This document shows positions 16,399-24,811 of a DNA stretch of 41,872 nucleotides, in pieces; the first letter of the stretch is position 1; each line of letters begins with the position of its first letter. The translations under genes and the position numbers were made by a program. Origin of the DNA: Pseudomonadota bacterium (lineage in GTDB: Bacteria > Pseudomonadota > Alphaproteobacteria > Acetobacterales > Acetobacteraceae); NCBI GenBank assembly GCA_021847995.1, contig JAJZNE010000064.1:1-41872 (forward strand), written 5' to 3'. The notes beneath the pieces are model-generated. The model searched no databases and was not told where the DNA came from. It saw only the letters and a program-made list of their open reading frames with translations.

Positions 16399-17730
16399 TC
16401 AATGCAGCTTCACGCTCGGTTCCTCCATGCGCTGCGACAGCGCGCCGAGCAGCGCATGCCACGCGACCCGGCCGGTGCCATGCAGCGCCGCCTGGTGCAT
16501 CTTGTAGAGCATGCGATAGACGAGGCGCGCGAAATACCCCTCGATGAACACATTGCGGCCGAGCAGCCCGCCCATCAGGCTGCCCACCGTGCTGTATTTG
16601 CCGAGCGAGACCAGGGAACCGAAATCGCGGTACACGAACGGCTCCGGCGCCCGGCCGTCGAGACGGTGGCGCAGCTGGCGCAGCAGGTGGGAGGCCTGCT
16701 GGTGCGCCGCCTGCGCCCGCGGCGGCACCGGATGGGGAAAGCCCGGGCGCGGACAGGCGGCGCAGTCGCCGATCGCGAAGATGTCGGGGTCGCGCGTCGT
16801 TTGCAGGGTCTGCCGCACGACGAGCTGGTTGATGCGGTTGCTCTCCAGCCCATCGAGATCGCGCAGCACGTCCGGCGCCTTCACCCCGGCGCACCAGACG
16901 ACGAGTTCGGCAGGAATGAAGCTGTCGTCGGCCAGGACCACGCCGTCCGCCCGCACCTCGGCGACGCGGGCGCCGGTCATCACTTCGACACCCAGGCCCT
17001 CCAGCAGCTTGCGGGTCGCCTCGGCGATGCGCTCGGGCAGGGCGGGCAGGATGCGCCCGGCCGCCTCGATCAGGACGATGCGGATGTCGCGCTCCGGCTG
17101 GATGCGGTCGAGGCCGTAGGCGACCACGGCGCGCACGGTGCGGTGCAGCTCGGCGGCGAGTTCGGTGCCGGTGGCGCCGGCCCCGATCACGGCCACATGC
17201 AACTGGCCGGGCCGCACCGGTGCCGCCTGCGTATTGGCCCGCAGACAGGCGTTGACGAGGCGGCGGTTGAACCGCGTCGCCTGTTCCGGCGTGTCCAGCG
17301 GCACCGCGAAATGCTGCGCGCCTGGCGTGCCGAAATCGTTGGTGACGCTGCCGAGCGCCAGCACCAGCGTGTCATAGCCGAGACTCTGCGGCGGCGTGAT
17401 CTCCCGTCCCTCGTCGTCGATGGTGGCGCCGAGGCGGATTTCCCGGCGGGCACGGTCCAGTCCGACCAGGCTGCCGAAGCGGTAGGTGAAATGGTGCCAG
17501 TGCGCCTGGGCCAGGAAGTTCAGTTCGTGCTGGCCGCGGTCGATGCTGCCGGCGGCGACGGCATGCAGCAGCGGCTTCCACAGATGCGTGCGCCCCCGCT
17601 CCACCAGCGTGATCTGCGCGCGCCCGCGCCGGCCCAGGGTATCGCCGAGCCGCGTCACCAGTTCCAGCCCCGCCGCCCCGCCACCGACCACGACGATCCG
17701 ATGCCGGCCGTCCGCCCCACCCTGCGCCAT
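16399..17730 (-). CDS. ndh: Type II NADH:quinone oxidoreductase (NDH-2)
   Basis: This 443-residue FAD enzyme would pass electrons from NADH to quinone at the inner face of the membrane without pumping protons. It shows the first dinucleotide-binding motif VVVGGGAAGLELVTRLGD close to the N-terminus, the second one VAVIGAGATGTELAAELHR near residue 165, and the FAD-contacting DIFAIGDCAACP. The C-terminal part (YRDFGSLVSLGKYSTVGSL, then GRNVFIEGYFARLVYRMLY) forms the amphipathic membrane-binding region of NDH-2. I chose the ATG at 17730, which puts the glycine motif at the usual place. It stands alone on the minus strand, so it is its own transcription unit. Confidence 0.9.
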   Translation of the reverse strand: MAQGGADGRHRIVVVGGGAAGLELVTRLGDTLGRRGRAQITLVERGRTHLWKPLLHAVAAGSIDRGQHELNFLAQAHWHHFTYRFGSLVGLDRARREIRLGATIDDEGREITPPQSLGYDTLVLALGSVTNDFGTPGAQHFAVPLDTPEQATRFNRRLVNACLRANTQAAPVRPGQLHVAVIGAGATGTELAAELHRTVRAVVAYGLDRIQPERDIRIVLIEAAGRILPALPERIAEATRKLLEGLGVEVMTGARVAEVRADGVVLADDSFIPAELVVWCAGVKAPDVLRDLDGLESNRINQLVVRQTLQTTRDPDIFAIGDCAACPRPGFPHPVPPRAQAAHQQASHLLRQLRHRLDGRAPEPFVYRDFGSLVSLGKYSTVGSLMGGLLGRNVFIEGYFARLVYRMLYKMHQAALHGTGRVAWHALLGALSQRMEEPSVKLH

Positions 17731-17866
17731 TCCGCCCCCTTTCAATCCGGCCCGACTCTCCCCCGGCCAGAAGCCGCGCACGGCGGAGTGATCACGCCGG
17801 CAACGAAAGCCGGCCTGCGGCGCTGTTATGGTTGGGCGTTTCACAAGTTGCGCAAGGAGTTTTTCG

Positions 17867-18019
17867 GTGCCCCTGTCCTGGTCCGCACTTCTGCTGCCGC
17901 TGCTGCTCGGCGGCTGCCTGTCGTTCAGCAGCAGCAACCCGCCGCCGCCCGCCACCGTGGTGGTGCCGCAAGGCTCGACTGCCGTGTGCAGCAACGGGTC
18001 GGCACCGCCCTGTCACTGA
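17867..18019 (+). CDS. Tiny lipoprotein (50 residues, GTG start)
   Basis: Translation from the GTG at 17867, 10 bases after a good AAGGAG, gives 50 residues. There is a hydrophobic signal (WSALLLPLLL), a lipobox LLGGC, then SFSSSNPPPPATVVVPQGS and an end with two Cys in VCSNGSAPPC. The protein would be exported, lipid-modified on Cys17 and anchored in the membrane. Similar short lipoproteins with a VVVP-then-Cys tail occur in related bacteria as I remember them; their function is unknown to me. The paired tail Cys could form a disulfide. The last 7 bases overlap the tail of the convergent DUF2459 gene. A hairpin (GCCGGC, 17796-17801 with 17809-17814) lies upstream. Confidence 0.7.
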   Translation: MPLSWSALLLPLLLGGCLSFSSSNPPPPATVVVPQGSTAVCSNGSAPPCH

Positions 18020-18687
18020 CCCAGCGGCGGCATTCCGGCTGATTGCTGGGCGGCGGCGATGCGGCGGGCGCGGGACATCACCTGTCCGGCGAACACCACC
18101 GCCCCGCCGCCCCGCACCAGCCCGGCGGCGCGCAGCCCCGCCATCGTCCAGGTGTTGCACGTGTCCAGCATGTCATAGGTGCCGGTGGCGGCGTAATAGG
18201 CGCTGCCCGGATACGGCCCCGGGCGGAAGAACCGCGGCGCACCGTCCGCGGTGCGCTCGGCCGACTCGCCGAGGAAGCGGTGCAGCGCCGCCTCCCCCCC
18301 TGGGCCGAGCCGCAGCACCACCACCCGGTCGGCGCCGAACGCGGCGGCCGGCGGGGCGGGCAGCGCCGTCACCACCAGCAGCGCGCGGCTCGGCAGCAGC
18401 GCGGAGAGTTTGTCCAGCAGGCCGTGATCGGCCGAGAACAGATATTGCCGCTCGCCGAAGCCGAAGCAGAGCGTGCGGGCGCCGGGAAAGGCGGCGGCGA
18501 AAGGGGCGAGCGGGTCGGCGGGATCGGCCGGGGGATCGAGGCACAGATCCGTGTGCCAGCCGCGCTCGGCAACCGTGACAGAACCATTCGTCGCCCCCGG
18601 CGCCGCAACCGGCGCCGCAACCGGCGCCGGCGCCGGGGCGGCGCAGCCGGCGAGCGCCAGCGCCAGCGCCCACCGGGGCAGGCGCAT
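18013..18687 (-). CDS. DUF2459-family lipoprotein
   Basis: This 224-residue protein begins MRLPRWALALALAGCAAP, a lipoprotein signal with lipobox LAGC. A Pro/Ala linker (PVAAPVAAPGA) encoded by a 12-base tandem repeat follows. The rest has the DUF2459 pattern: GWHTDLCL, LCFGFGERQYLF, a GADRVVVLRL strand, and a late DTCNTWTMAGLRAAGL segment with a Cys-Asn-Thr-Trp core. The conserved His early (WHTD) and the Cys-Asn late suggest a papain-like or NlpC-like fold, but I cannot confirm an active site. Its function is unknown. I chose the ATG at 18687 because it gives the signal sequence. It follows the CaiB-type gene by only 11 bases, so the two are probably co-transcribed. Confidence 0.72.
   Translation of the reverse strand: MRLPRWALALALAGCAAPAPAPVAAPVAAPGATNGSVTVAERGWHTDLCLDPPADPADPLAPFAAAFPGARTLCFGFGERQYLFSADHGLLDKLSALLPSRALLVVTALPAPPAAAFGADRVVVLRLGPGGEAALHRFLGESAERTADGAPRFFRPGPYPGSAYYAATGTYDMLDTCNTWTMAGLRAAGLVRGGGAVVFAGQVMSRARRIAAAQQSAGMPPLGQ
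18597..18629. repeat. 12-base tandem repeat in the DUF2459 gene linker
   Basis: The unit CCGGCGCCGCAA occurs at 18597-18608 and 18609-18620, with a partial third copy to 18629. It encodes the Pro-Ala linker just after the lipid-anchored Cys. The unit length is a multiple of three, so copy-number change would alter linker length but not the frame. Confidence 0.75.
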
Positions 18688-18698
18688 GGGGCGTGCCG

Positions 18699-19919
18699 CT
18701 AGATCACGCCGCGTTCCCGCAGCCCCGCGATCGCCGCCGGGTCGAGGCCGAGCAGTTCGCCCAGCACCGCTTCGGTGTCCGCCCCCAGCAACGGCGGCGG
18801 CAGGCGGTAGTCGGCCGGCGTGGCCGACAGGCGCACCGGGTTGGCGAGCAGCTTCACTGTCCCGCCCGCCGCCGTCGGATGCGCCATCTCCACCACCATG
18901 TTCCGCGCCTTGACCTGCGGGTCGGCAAACACCTCCGACAGGCGGTTGATCGGCCCGCCCCCGATCGACAGCGCCTCCAGCCGCTCCACCCACCACGCGG
19001 TCGGATGGCGTGCCAGGACCGGGGCGAGCGTGTCGGTGACCAGGGCGCGGTTGGCGACCCGGGCGGCGTTGGTGGCGAAATGCGGGTCATCCGGCAGCGC
19101 CGCGAGGTCGAATGCCGTGCAGAAGCGGCGGAACGTGGCATCGTTGCCGATCGACAGCACGACATGCCCGTCGGCGGTGGCAAACACCTGATAAGGCACG
19201 ATGTTGGGATGCTGATTGCCGAGGCGCGGCGGATTCTCCCCGGTCGCGAGGTAGTTCATCCCCTGGTTGGCAAGCCAGGCGACATGCGTGTCCAGCATGC
19301 CGATGTCGATATGCTGCCCCTCCCCGGTCCGTTCCCGGTGGCGGAGGGCGGCGAGCACGCCGATGCAGCCATAGAGGCCGGCGAAAAGGTCGGCGACCGG
19401 GATGCCGACCTTCTGCGGCATGCCGTCCGGCTCCCCGGTCAGGCTCATCACCCCGCCCATCGCCTGCACCAGGCTGTCATAGCCCGGCCGCGCCGCATAG
19501 GGCCCGGTCTGGCCGAAGCCGGTAATGGAACAATAGATCAGGCCGGGATGGGCGCCCCGCACCTGCTCCCACCCGAGGCCATAGCGGGCGAGGCCGCCGG
19601 CCTTGAAATTCTCCACCAGGATGTCGCAGCGACCGAGCAGACGATGCGCCAGCGCCTGCCCCTCCGGCTGCGCGATATCGAGGGTCACGGAGCGCTTGTT
19701 GCGGTTGACACCGGCGAAATAGGCACTCTCGCTGCTGCCGGGCAGGAACGGCGGCGCGAAGCCGCGGGTATCGTCGCCGCTGCCCGGCTTCTCGATCTTG
19801 ATCACCTCGGCGCCCAGGTCGCCCAGCATCTGCACGCAGGTCGGACCGGCCAGCACCCGTGTCAGATCGAACACGCGCAGCCCGCAAAGAGGCCCGCTCG
19901 GCGTCGGAGTGTCGCTCAT
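18699..19919 (-). CDS. CaiB/BaiF family (type III) CoA-transferase
   Basis: This 406-residue protein belongs to the family that moves CoA between carboxylic acids, such as formyl-CoA:oxalate or carnitine CoA-transferases. Family features are GLRVFDLTRVLAGPTCVQML, GAEVIKIEKPGSGDDTR, NRNKRSVTLDI, FKAGGLARYGLGWEQV, SITGFGQTGPYAARPGYDSL, and GIPVADLFAGLYG, whose Asp fits the catalytic position. ERTGEGQHIDIGMLDTHVA follows. The ATG at 19919 (MSDTPTPSGPL) is preferred over an upstream in-frame ATG. The substrate cannot be told from sequence. Its location between the ligase-dioxygenase cluster and the importer genes makes an aromatic or short-chain acyl-CoA reasonable, but that is inference. Confidence 0.87.
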   Translation of the reverse strand: MSDTPTPSGPLCGLRVFDLTRVLAGPTCVQMLGDLGAEVIKIEKPGSGDDTRGFAPPFLPGSSESAYFAGVNRNKRSVTLDIAQPEGQALAHRLLGRCDILVENFKAGGLARYGLGWEQVRGAHPGLIYCSITGFGQTGPYAARPGYDSLVQAMGGVMSLTGEPDGMPQKVGIPVADLFAGLYGCIGVLAALRHRERTGEGQHIDIGMLDTHVAWLANQGMNYLATGENPPRLGNQHPNIVPYQVFATADGHVVLSIGNDATFRRFCTAFDLAALPDDPHFATNAARVANRALVTDTLAPVLARHPTAWWVERLEALSIGGGPINRLSEVFADPQVKARNMVVEMAHPTAAGGTVKLLANPVRLSATPADYRLPPPLLGADTEAVLGELLGLDPAAIAGLRERGVI

Positions 19920-20055
19920 GCGCGGCTTATAGACCACCGGGCCGGCGGCGGAAACCGCGGCTGCCGCGGCCGGTGGGTGTTGCAGCCATGCAACAGTTCC
20001 GGGACGAATGCCACGCCGATTTGTGTAGAGGGGAACCGCCTTACAGGTCGTTAAG

Positions 20056-20084
20056 TTGATCTGCCGCGGCGCAGGTTCCTATGG
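20056..20084 (+). promoter_or_regulatory. Candidate promoter of the OmpA-family gene
   Basis: TTGATC (20056-20061) and CTATGG (20079-20084) are separated by exactly 17 bases, a fair match to the alphaproteobacterial sigma-70-type pattern (TTGAC, 17, CTAT). Transcription would start near 20090, leaving a leader of about 37 bases. It lies in the 207-base divergent gap between the CaiB-type gene and the OmpA-type gene; I see nothing else clear in that gap. Confidence 0.5.
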
Positions 20085-20126
20085 GGGGCCTGTCCTTGAG
20101 AGATCTCGGAGCGAGGAATAGGGCGA

Positions 20127-21224
20127 ATGAACCTCAAGCAAGCCTTACTGGCCGGAGCGATTGTGGCCGTCCCGGCGCTGGCATCGGCGCAGCCGGTCCA
20201 GGGCCTCTATATCGGCGCGGGCGCCGGGGCCAATTTCCTGATGTCGGAGCCGAACAAGGGATTCGGCCTGCCGGGCGGCGGCACGTTCGGCGACCATAAC
20301 GGCGTTAACTCCAACACCGGCTGGATGGGCGAGGGCGCAGTCGGCTGGGGCTTCGGCAACGGGTTCCGTGCTGAACTGGAAGCGGATTTCTATCGCAACC
20401 AGTTCTCCGGCATCCAGGGTCTCGGCGGCGCCGACGGGTTCGAGAACAAATACGGCGGCATGGTCAACGCCTATTACGACTTCAACCTCAAGCCGTACGG
20501 CATTTCCTGGCTACAGCCCTATCTCGGCCTCGGCGTCGGATACCAGCGCAACCAATGGGCGTCGGTCGCCGGCGGCCCGATCGCTTCGCAGTTGCAGGTC
20601 AACAACGCCACCGGCGGCTTCGCCTATCAGGGCATCGTCGGGCTTGCCTTCCCGATCCAGTCGGCGCCGGGACTTGCGGTCACCGTTGAATACCGGGTGA
20701 TGGACATGCCGTTCACCCGCAATTACAACGCCGTTCTCGATACCCCGGCGGGCAAGGTCGGCGGCATCCAGCGGATGGGCGAGGAGATCAACCAGAGCGT
20801 GCTGCTCGGCTTCCGCTACGCCTTCAACGCCGCCCCGCCGCCGCCGCCACCGGCACCGGCCCCTGCTCCGGTCGCTGCCCCGGCCCCGGCGCCATCGCGC
20901 ACCTATCTCGTGTTCTTCGACTGGGACAAGGCCGACCTGACCGAGCGGGCGAAGCAGATCATCGCCGAGGCGGCGCAAAACTCGACGCGCGTGCAGGTGA
21001 CCCGGATCGAGGTCAACGGCTACACCGACACCTCCGGCAATCCGAAATACAACCAGCAGCTTTCCGTCAAGCGCGCGCAGAACGTGGCGGCGGAGCTGGT
21101 GCGCGACGGCGTGCCGGAGCAGGAGATCACCGCCCAGGGCTTCGGCGACACCAAGCTGCTGGTGCCGACCGCCGCCGGCGTGCGTGAGCCGCAGAACCGG
21201 CGGGTGGAAATCATCCTGCACTGA
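20127..21224 (+). CDS. OmpA-family outer membrane protein
   Basis: This 365-residue protein has a signal peptide (MNLKQALLAGAIVAVPALAS, cleavage after Ala-Ser-Ala near 22), an eight-stranded-type beta-barrel to about residue 235 (GLYIGAGAGANFLM, GFGNGFRAELEADFY, PYLGLGVGYQRN, LAVTVEYRVMDMPF, SVLLGFRYAFN, ending in an aromatic), a Pro/Ala linker, and a C-terminal OmpA domain from about 262 to the end. The latter has TYLVFFDWDKADLTERAKQI, VNGYTDTSGNPKYNQQLSVK and QNRRVEIIL, which bind peptidoglycan. The protein would tie the outer membrane to the cell wall. It appears to be a stand-alone gene with a candidate promoter upstream and a strong hairpin after it. Confidence 0.92.
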   Translation: MNLKQALLAGAIVAVPALASAQPVQGLYIGAGAGANFLMSEPNKGFGLPGGGTFGDHNGVNSNTGWMGEGAVGWGFGNGFRAELEADFYRNQFSGIQGLGGADGFENKYGGMVNAYYDFNLKPYGISWLQPYLGLGVGYQRNQWASVAGGPIASQLQVNNATGGFAYQGIVGLAFPIQSAPGLAVTVEYRVMDMPFTRNYNAVLDTPAGKVGGIQRMGEEINQSVLLGFRYAFNAAPPPPPPAPAPAPVAAPAPAPSRTYLVFFDWDKADLTERAKQIIAEAAQNSTRVQVTRIEVNGYTDTSGNPKYNQQLSVKRAQNVAAELVRDGVPEQEITAQGFGDTKLLVPTAAGVREPQNRRVEIILH

Positions 21225-21242
21225 GCCTGCGACCTGTCCCCG

Positions 21243-21277
21243 CGACCTCCGCCGCTCCGACCGGACGGCGGAGGTCG
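21243..21277 (+). terminator. Strong terminator-like hairpin after the OmpA-family gene
   Basis: CGACCTCCGCCG (21243-21254) pairs perfectly with CGGCGGAGGTCG (21266-21277), and the loop can pair further (TCCG with CGGA). The 12-bp GC-rich stem starts 18 bases after the stop codon. No long T-run follows, only a C-rich stretch, but its strength and position make it a good terminator or mRNA-end candidate. The remainder of the 200-base gap shows nothing I can name. Confidence 0.65.
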
Positions 21278-21424
21278 AATGCCCCCTCCGTCCTGCCGCG
21301 CCGCTGACCGGGGACGGTGCCGGCCGGTGCCGGCGCGCCCGGACTTGCCATCGCTCCGGCCGGGCGGCTCGCCGCCGCCGGGGCGCCGGGATTATGCTGC
21401 CGGCCGCGCGGAGAGGAGGCGACG

Positions 21425-23530
21425 ATGCGGCGAACGATGCGGCGCGGTCTGATCGGGGCGGCAGCCGCCGCGCTGGGCCTGCTGGCGAGCATGCCGGCCG
21501 TTGCCCAGCCGGTCGGGACGACGGATATCGGCGGCACCGTCCACGGCCCCAGCGGCGGCGAGGCCGGCGTCTGGGTGATCGCAGAGACCGTCGAACTGCC
21601 CACCCGCTTCGCCCGCATCGTCGTCACCGATGACGCCGGCCGCTTTCTGATCCCCGATCTGCCGGCGGTGAACTACAGCGTCTGGGTGCGCGGCTACGGC
21701 CTCGTCGACTCGCCGCACATGCGGGCAAAGCCCGGCCAGCACCTCGATCTCGCCGCCATACCGGCCCCGGATGCCGCCAGTGCCGCGCACTACTATCCGG
21801 CGGTCTACTGGTATGCGCTGCTGCATGTGCCGTCGCAGAGCGAGCTGGGGGCGCCGCTCTCCGCCTGGCTCAGGCAGATGAAGAACATCGGCTGCATCGG
21901 CTGCCATCAGATCGGGCAGGAGGCGACGCGCACCATTCCCGCCCAGTTCGGCAGTTTCGATACCGCCGAGGAGGCGTGGATGCGCCGCCTGCAATCGGGC
22001 CATGCCGGGGCGGAGATGATGCGTCAGGCGGGTTCCTTCGGCGGCCTGCCGCTGCGCATGCTCGGCGACTGGAGCGACCGCATCGCCGCCGGCGCGCTGC
22101 CGCAGGAAGCGCCGCCGCGCCCGCAGGGGATCGAGCGCAATCTCGTCGTCACCACCTGGGAATGGGGCACGCCGAGCAGCTACGTGCATGACCTGATTTC
22201 CTCCGACGAGCGCAATCCCACGGTCAACGCGCATGGCCGGCTGTTCGGCTCGCCGGAATACAGCAGCGACGACATGCCGATCCTCGATCCGCAGACCAAC
22301 ACCGTCGCATCCTTGCACCTGCCGGTGCGCGACCCCGCCACGCCGGAGGCAACCGGCTTCGGCTTCCTGCCGCAGCCGTTCCAGCCCTCCGCCTACTGGG
22401 GCGATGCCACGATCTGGGAGACCAGAGCCAACAACCACAACGCCATGATCGACGGCACCGGCCGCGTGTGGCTCGCCGCCTCGATCCGCGGGCCGGACAA
22501 CCCGGCATTCTGCCGCGCCGGCTCCGACCTTCCCTCGGCGCGCTATTTCCCGCTCGACCGATCGCCCCGGCAGGCCGCCGTCCTCGATCCGGCGACGATG
22601 CGCTATACCTTCGTCGATACCTGCTTCGGCACGCATCATCTGCGCTTCGGCTACGACGCCCACGACACGCTGTGGTTCAGCGGCACCGGCCCGGTGGCCG
22701 GCTGGCTCGACACCAGGGTGTTCGCCGCGACCGGAGATGCGGCGCGCGCGCAGGGCTGGGCGCCGTTCGTGCTCGACACGATCGGCAGCGGCAGGCGGGG
22801 TGCCTTCCGCGACCCCGGCGACCCGCCGGATCCGACGAAGGACACGCGCGTCGTGCTCGACGCCGCCTCCGGCCCCTATGCGGTGATGCCGAGTCCGGTG
22901 GACGGATCGGTGTGGTACACGATCGGCATTTTCGGCAGCCGCAAGCCGGCGCTGCTGCGCTTCGACCCGCAGACCAAGCTGTCGGAGGTCTATGATGTGC
23001 CGCTGCCCGGCTTCGGCATTCGCGGCGGCGACATCGACGGCAACGGCGTCGTGTGGGCCTCGCTGTCGAGCGGCCATCTGGCGAGTTTCGACCGGCGCAA
23101 GTGCAAGGGCCCGCTGAACGGGCCGACCGCGACCGGGGACCATTGCCCGGAAGGCTGGTCCTTCTACCAGTATCCCGGCCCCGGCTTCGCCGGCATCGGC
23201 GCCAACAGTGCCGAGGCGAGCTACTACACCTGGGTCGATCAGCACGACACGCTCGGGCTTGGCGAGAACGTGCCGATCTCGACCGCCAACCTCAACGACG
23301 GCTTCGTCGCGCTGAAGGACGGGCGGATGATCCTGCTGCGCGTGCCCTATCCGTTGGGGTTCTTCGCCAAGGGGCTGGACGGGCGCATCGACGATCCGGA
23401 TGGCGGGTGGAAGGGCCGCGGCCTGTGGTCATCCTCGGGCGACCGGGCGCCGTGGCTGCGCGAAGACGGCAAGGGCAGCCGGCCGCTGGTGGTCCATATT
23501 CAGCTCCGTCCCGACCCGCTCGCCGATTAG
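21425..23530 (+). CDS. Secreted protein: carboxypeptidase-regulatory-like domain, c-type haem motif and probable beta-propeller
   Basis: This 701-residue protein starts with MRRTMRRGLIGAAAAALG and a signal peptide ending near ASMPAVAQ, so it acts in the periplasm. Residues about 30-105 look like a carboxypeptidase-regulatory (CarboxypepD_reg) beta-sandwich (GTVHGPSGGEAGVWVIAE). A single haem-binding motif, Cys157-Ile-Gly-Cys160-His161, follows. The remaining 500 residues contain repeated strand segments with Trp and Asp-Gly turns (GLGENVPISTANLNDGFVAL, GGDIDGNGVVWASLSSGHLA), resembling virginiamycin-B-lyase-like propellers. It could be a periplasmic haem-containing oxidoreductase or lyase; the substrate is unknown. 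I chose the ATG at 21425 after GGAGAGGAGG. An ABC importer operon starts 126 bases downstream. Confidence 0.7.
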   Translation: MRRTMRRGLIGAAAAALGLLASMPAVAQPVGTTDIGGTVHGPSGGEAGVWVIAETVELPTRFARIVVTDDAGRFLIPDLPAVNYSVWVRGYGLVDSPHMRAKPGQHLDLAAIPAPDAASAAHYYPAVYWYALLHVPSQSELGAPLSAWLRQMKNIGCIGCHQIGQEATRTIPAQFGSFDTAEEAWMRRLQSGHAGAEMMRQAGSFGGLPLRMLGDWSDRIAAGALPQEAPPRPQGIERNLVVTTWEWGTPSSYVHDLISSDERNPTVNAHGRLFGSPEYSSDDMPILDPQTNTVASLHLPVRDPATPEATGFGFLPQPFQPSAYWGDATIWETRANNHNAMIDGTGRVWLAASIRGPDNPAFCRAGSDLPSARYFPLDRSPRQAAVLDPATMRYTFVDTCFGTHHLRFGYDAHDTLWFSGTGPVAGWLDTRVFAATGDAARAQGWAPFVLDTIGSGRRGAFRDPGDPPDPTKDTRVVLDAASGPYAVMPSPVDGSVWYTIGIFGSRKPALLRFDPQTKLSEVYDVPLPGFGIRGGDIDGNGVVWASLSSGHLASFDRRKCKGPLNGPTATGDHCPEGWSFYQYPGPGFAGIGANSAEASYYTWVDQHDTLGLGENVPISTANLNDGFVALKDGRMILLRVPYPLGFFAKGLDGRIDDPDGGWKGRGLWSSSGDRAPWLREDGKGSRPLVVHIQLRPDPLAD

Positions 23531-23599
23531 CCGCCGGGCGCCACCGCACGCAGCGGGGCGGGATGCCCTGACCCGGTTGTCGCACCGGCGCAGACGTGC

Positions 23600-23620
23600 C
23601 ATGCCTGCCGCGCCGGCATG
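23600..23620. promoter_or_regulatory. Inverted repeat in the leader of the branched-chain-type ABC operon
   Basis: CATGCC (23600-23605) and GGCATG (23615-23620) are inverted repeats 9 bases apart. Outer CGTG and CACG blocks add loose symmetry. They lie in the 126-base gap before the binding-protein gene. This could be an operator or a leader hairpin, or be accidental. No convincing promoter was found around it. Confidence 0.3.
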
Positions 23621-23656
23621 AGGCCACGGGTGCCGGGAGAGACGGGGGAATGTGCG

Positions 23657-24802
23657 ATGCGGCAGATCGTTTGCGCCTGCGGCCTGCTGCTCACCTTCCT
23701 GCACACGCCAGCGCTCGCCGACGGCGCCGCCAGGGTGGTGCGCATCGGCGCCTTGCTGCCGATCTCGGGCGCCGGCGCCTATTTCGGCGTGCAGGACCGC
23801 GAGGGGATCGACCTGGCGCTCGACCAGCTCGCCAAATCGCCGCCCGGCGGCGCGCGGTTCGATGTCCATATCGAGGATTCCGCCTGCAGCCCGCTGCCGG
23901 CCACCCAGGCGGCCCGCCGCCTGCTCGACGGCTACCGGCCCGACATCATCATCGGCGAGGAATGCTCGGACGCGACTCTCGCGGTGATGCCGCTGGTGTT
24001 GCAGGCAGGCGTGCCGCTGCTCAACGCCGGCTCCTCCGCGCTGCGCATCACCGACCCCGGCAATCGGGAGACGTTCCGCATCCTGCCCGATGAGGTGATG
24101 CAGGGCGAGGATCTGGCGAACCATGCCTATCGCGATCTCGGCGCCCGCAACGCGGTGCTGCTGCACGAGAATACCAACGCCGGCATCGGCAACGCGGCGA
24201 TCTTCGCCCGCCGGTTCGCGGCTCTCGGCGGCAAGGTGGTGCAGACGATCGGCTTCGGCCGCGACGTGAATGATTTCACCGCGATCGCGACCCGCATCGC
24301 CGCCCTCGGCCCGATCGACGTGATCCCGACCTACACGCTGGAGGGTCAGGGCCTCAAGATCACCGAGGCCCTGGCGCAGGCGGGCGTGGTCCGCGGCGGC
24401 GGCGGCCATGCCGTGCAGCTCGGCACCATCTGGCTGCCGCTCGGCTTCGACCAGCAGGCCGGGAAGGCGGCGGAAGGGTATGTCCGCATCGTGCAGTTCG
24501 AACCGCGCGACCCGCGCCCGGTGGTGCAGGATTTCGTCGCCGCGTTCCAGGCGAAATTCGGCCACCAGCCGACGCATATCAGCGCCCATGCCTACGACCA
24601 GATTATGCTGATCGCCGATGCCGTGCGCCGCGGCGCCGCCACGCCGGCCGCAATCCGCGACCGGCTCGCCGCGACGCGCGGGTTCTCCGGCGTCACCGGC
24701 AGCGTCGTGTTCGACGAACACAACCAGAATGTCAGCCGCGACACGATTCATTACGTCGAAACAGAGGCCGACGGCTCCTTCAAGCCGCTGGATTGGAAGT
24801 AG
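23657..24802 (+). CDS. Branched-chain-type ABC importer, periplasmic binding protein
   Basis: This 381-residue protein has a signal peptide (MRQIVCACGLLLTFLHTPAL, cleavage after ALA near 22) and the LivJ/type 1 periplasmic-binding fold: RIGALLPISGAGAYFGVQ, DSACSPLPATQAARRLL, DIIIGEECSDATLAVMPLV, PLLNAGSSALRITDPGNRE, NAVLLHENTNAGIGNAAIF, and later THISAHAYDQIMLIADA. Such proteins bind amino acids, but many family members bind aromatic acids, amides or urea, so substrate is open. I used the ATG at 23657. A longer in-frame start at 23618 would place residues before the signal peptide. The four importer genes follow without interruption. Confidence 0.88.
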   Translation: MRQIVCACGLLLTFLHTPALADGAARVVRIGALLPISGAGAYFGVQDREGIDLALDQLAKSPPGGARFDVHIEDSACSPLPATQAARRLLDGYRPDIIIGEECSDATLAVMPLVLQAGVPLLNAGSSALRITDPGNRETFRILPDEVMQGEDLANHAYRDLGARNAVLLHENTNAGIGNAAIFARRFAALGGKVVQTIGFGRDVNDFTAIATRIAALGPIDVIPTYTLEGQGLKITEALAQAGVVRGGGGHAVQLGTIWLPLGFDQQAGKAAEGYVRIVQFEPRDPRPVVQDFVAAFQAKFGHQPTHISAHAYDQIMLIADAVRRGAATPAAIRDRLAATRGFSGVTGSVVFDEHNQNVSRDTIHYVETEADGSFKPLDWK

Positions 24803-24811
24803 CCCTCCGCG

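Noticed and set aside
16399-16401. Long N-terminal extension of the NDH-2 gene up to 17994
   Set aside because: An in-frame ATG exists there, but the extension is Pro/Arg-rich and overlaps the small lipoprotein region. The ATG at 17730 puts the FAD-binding motif at its usual place.
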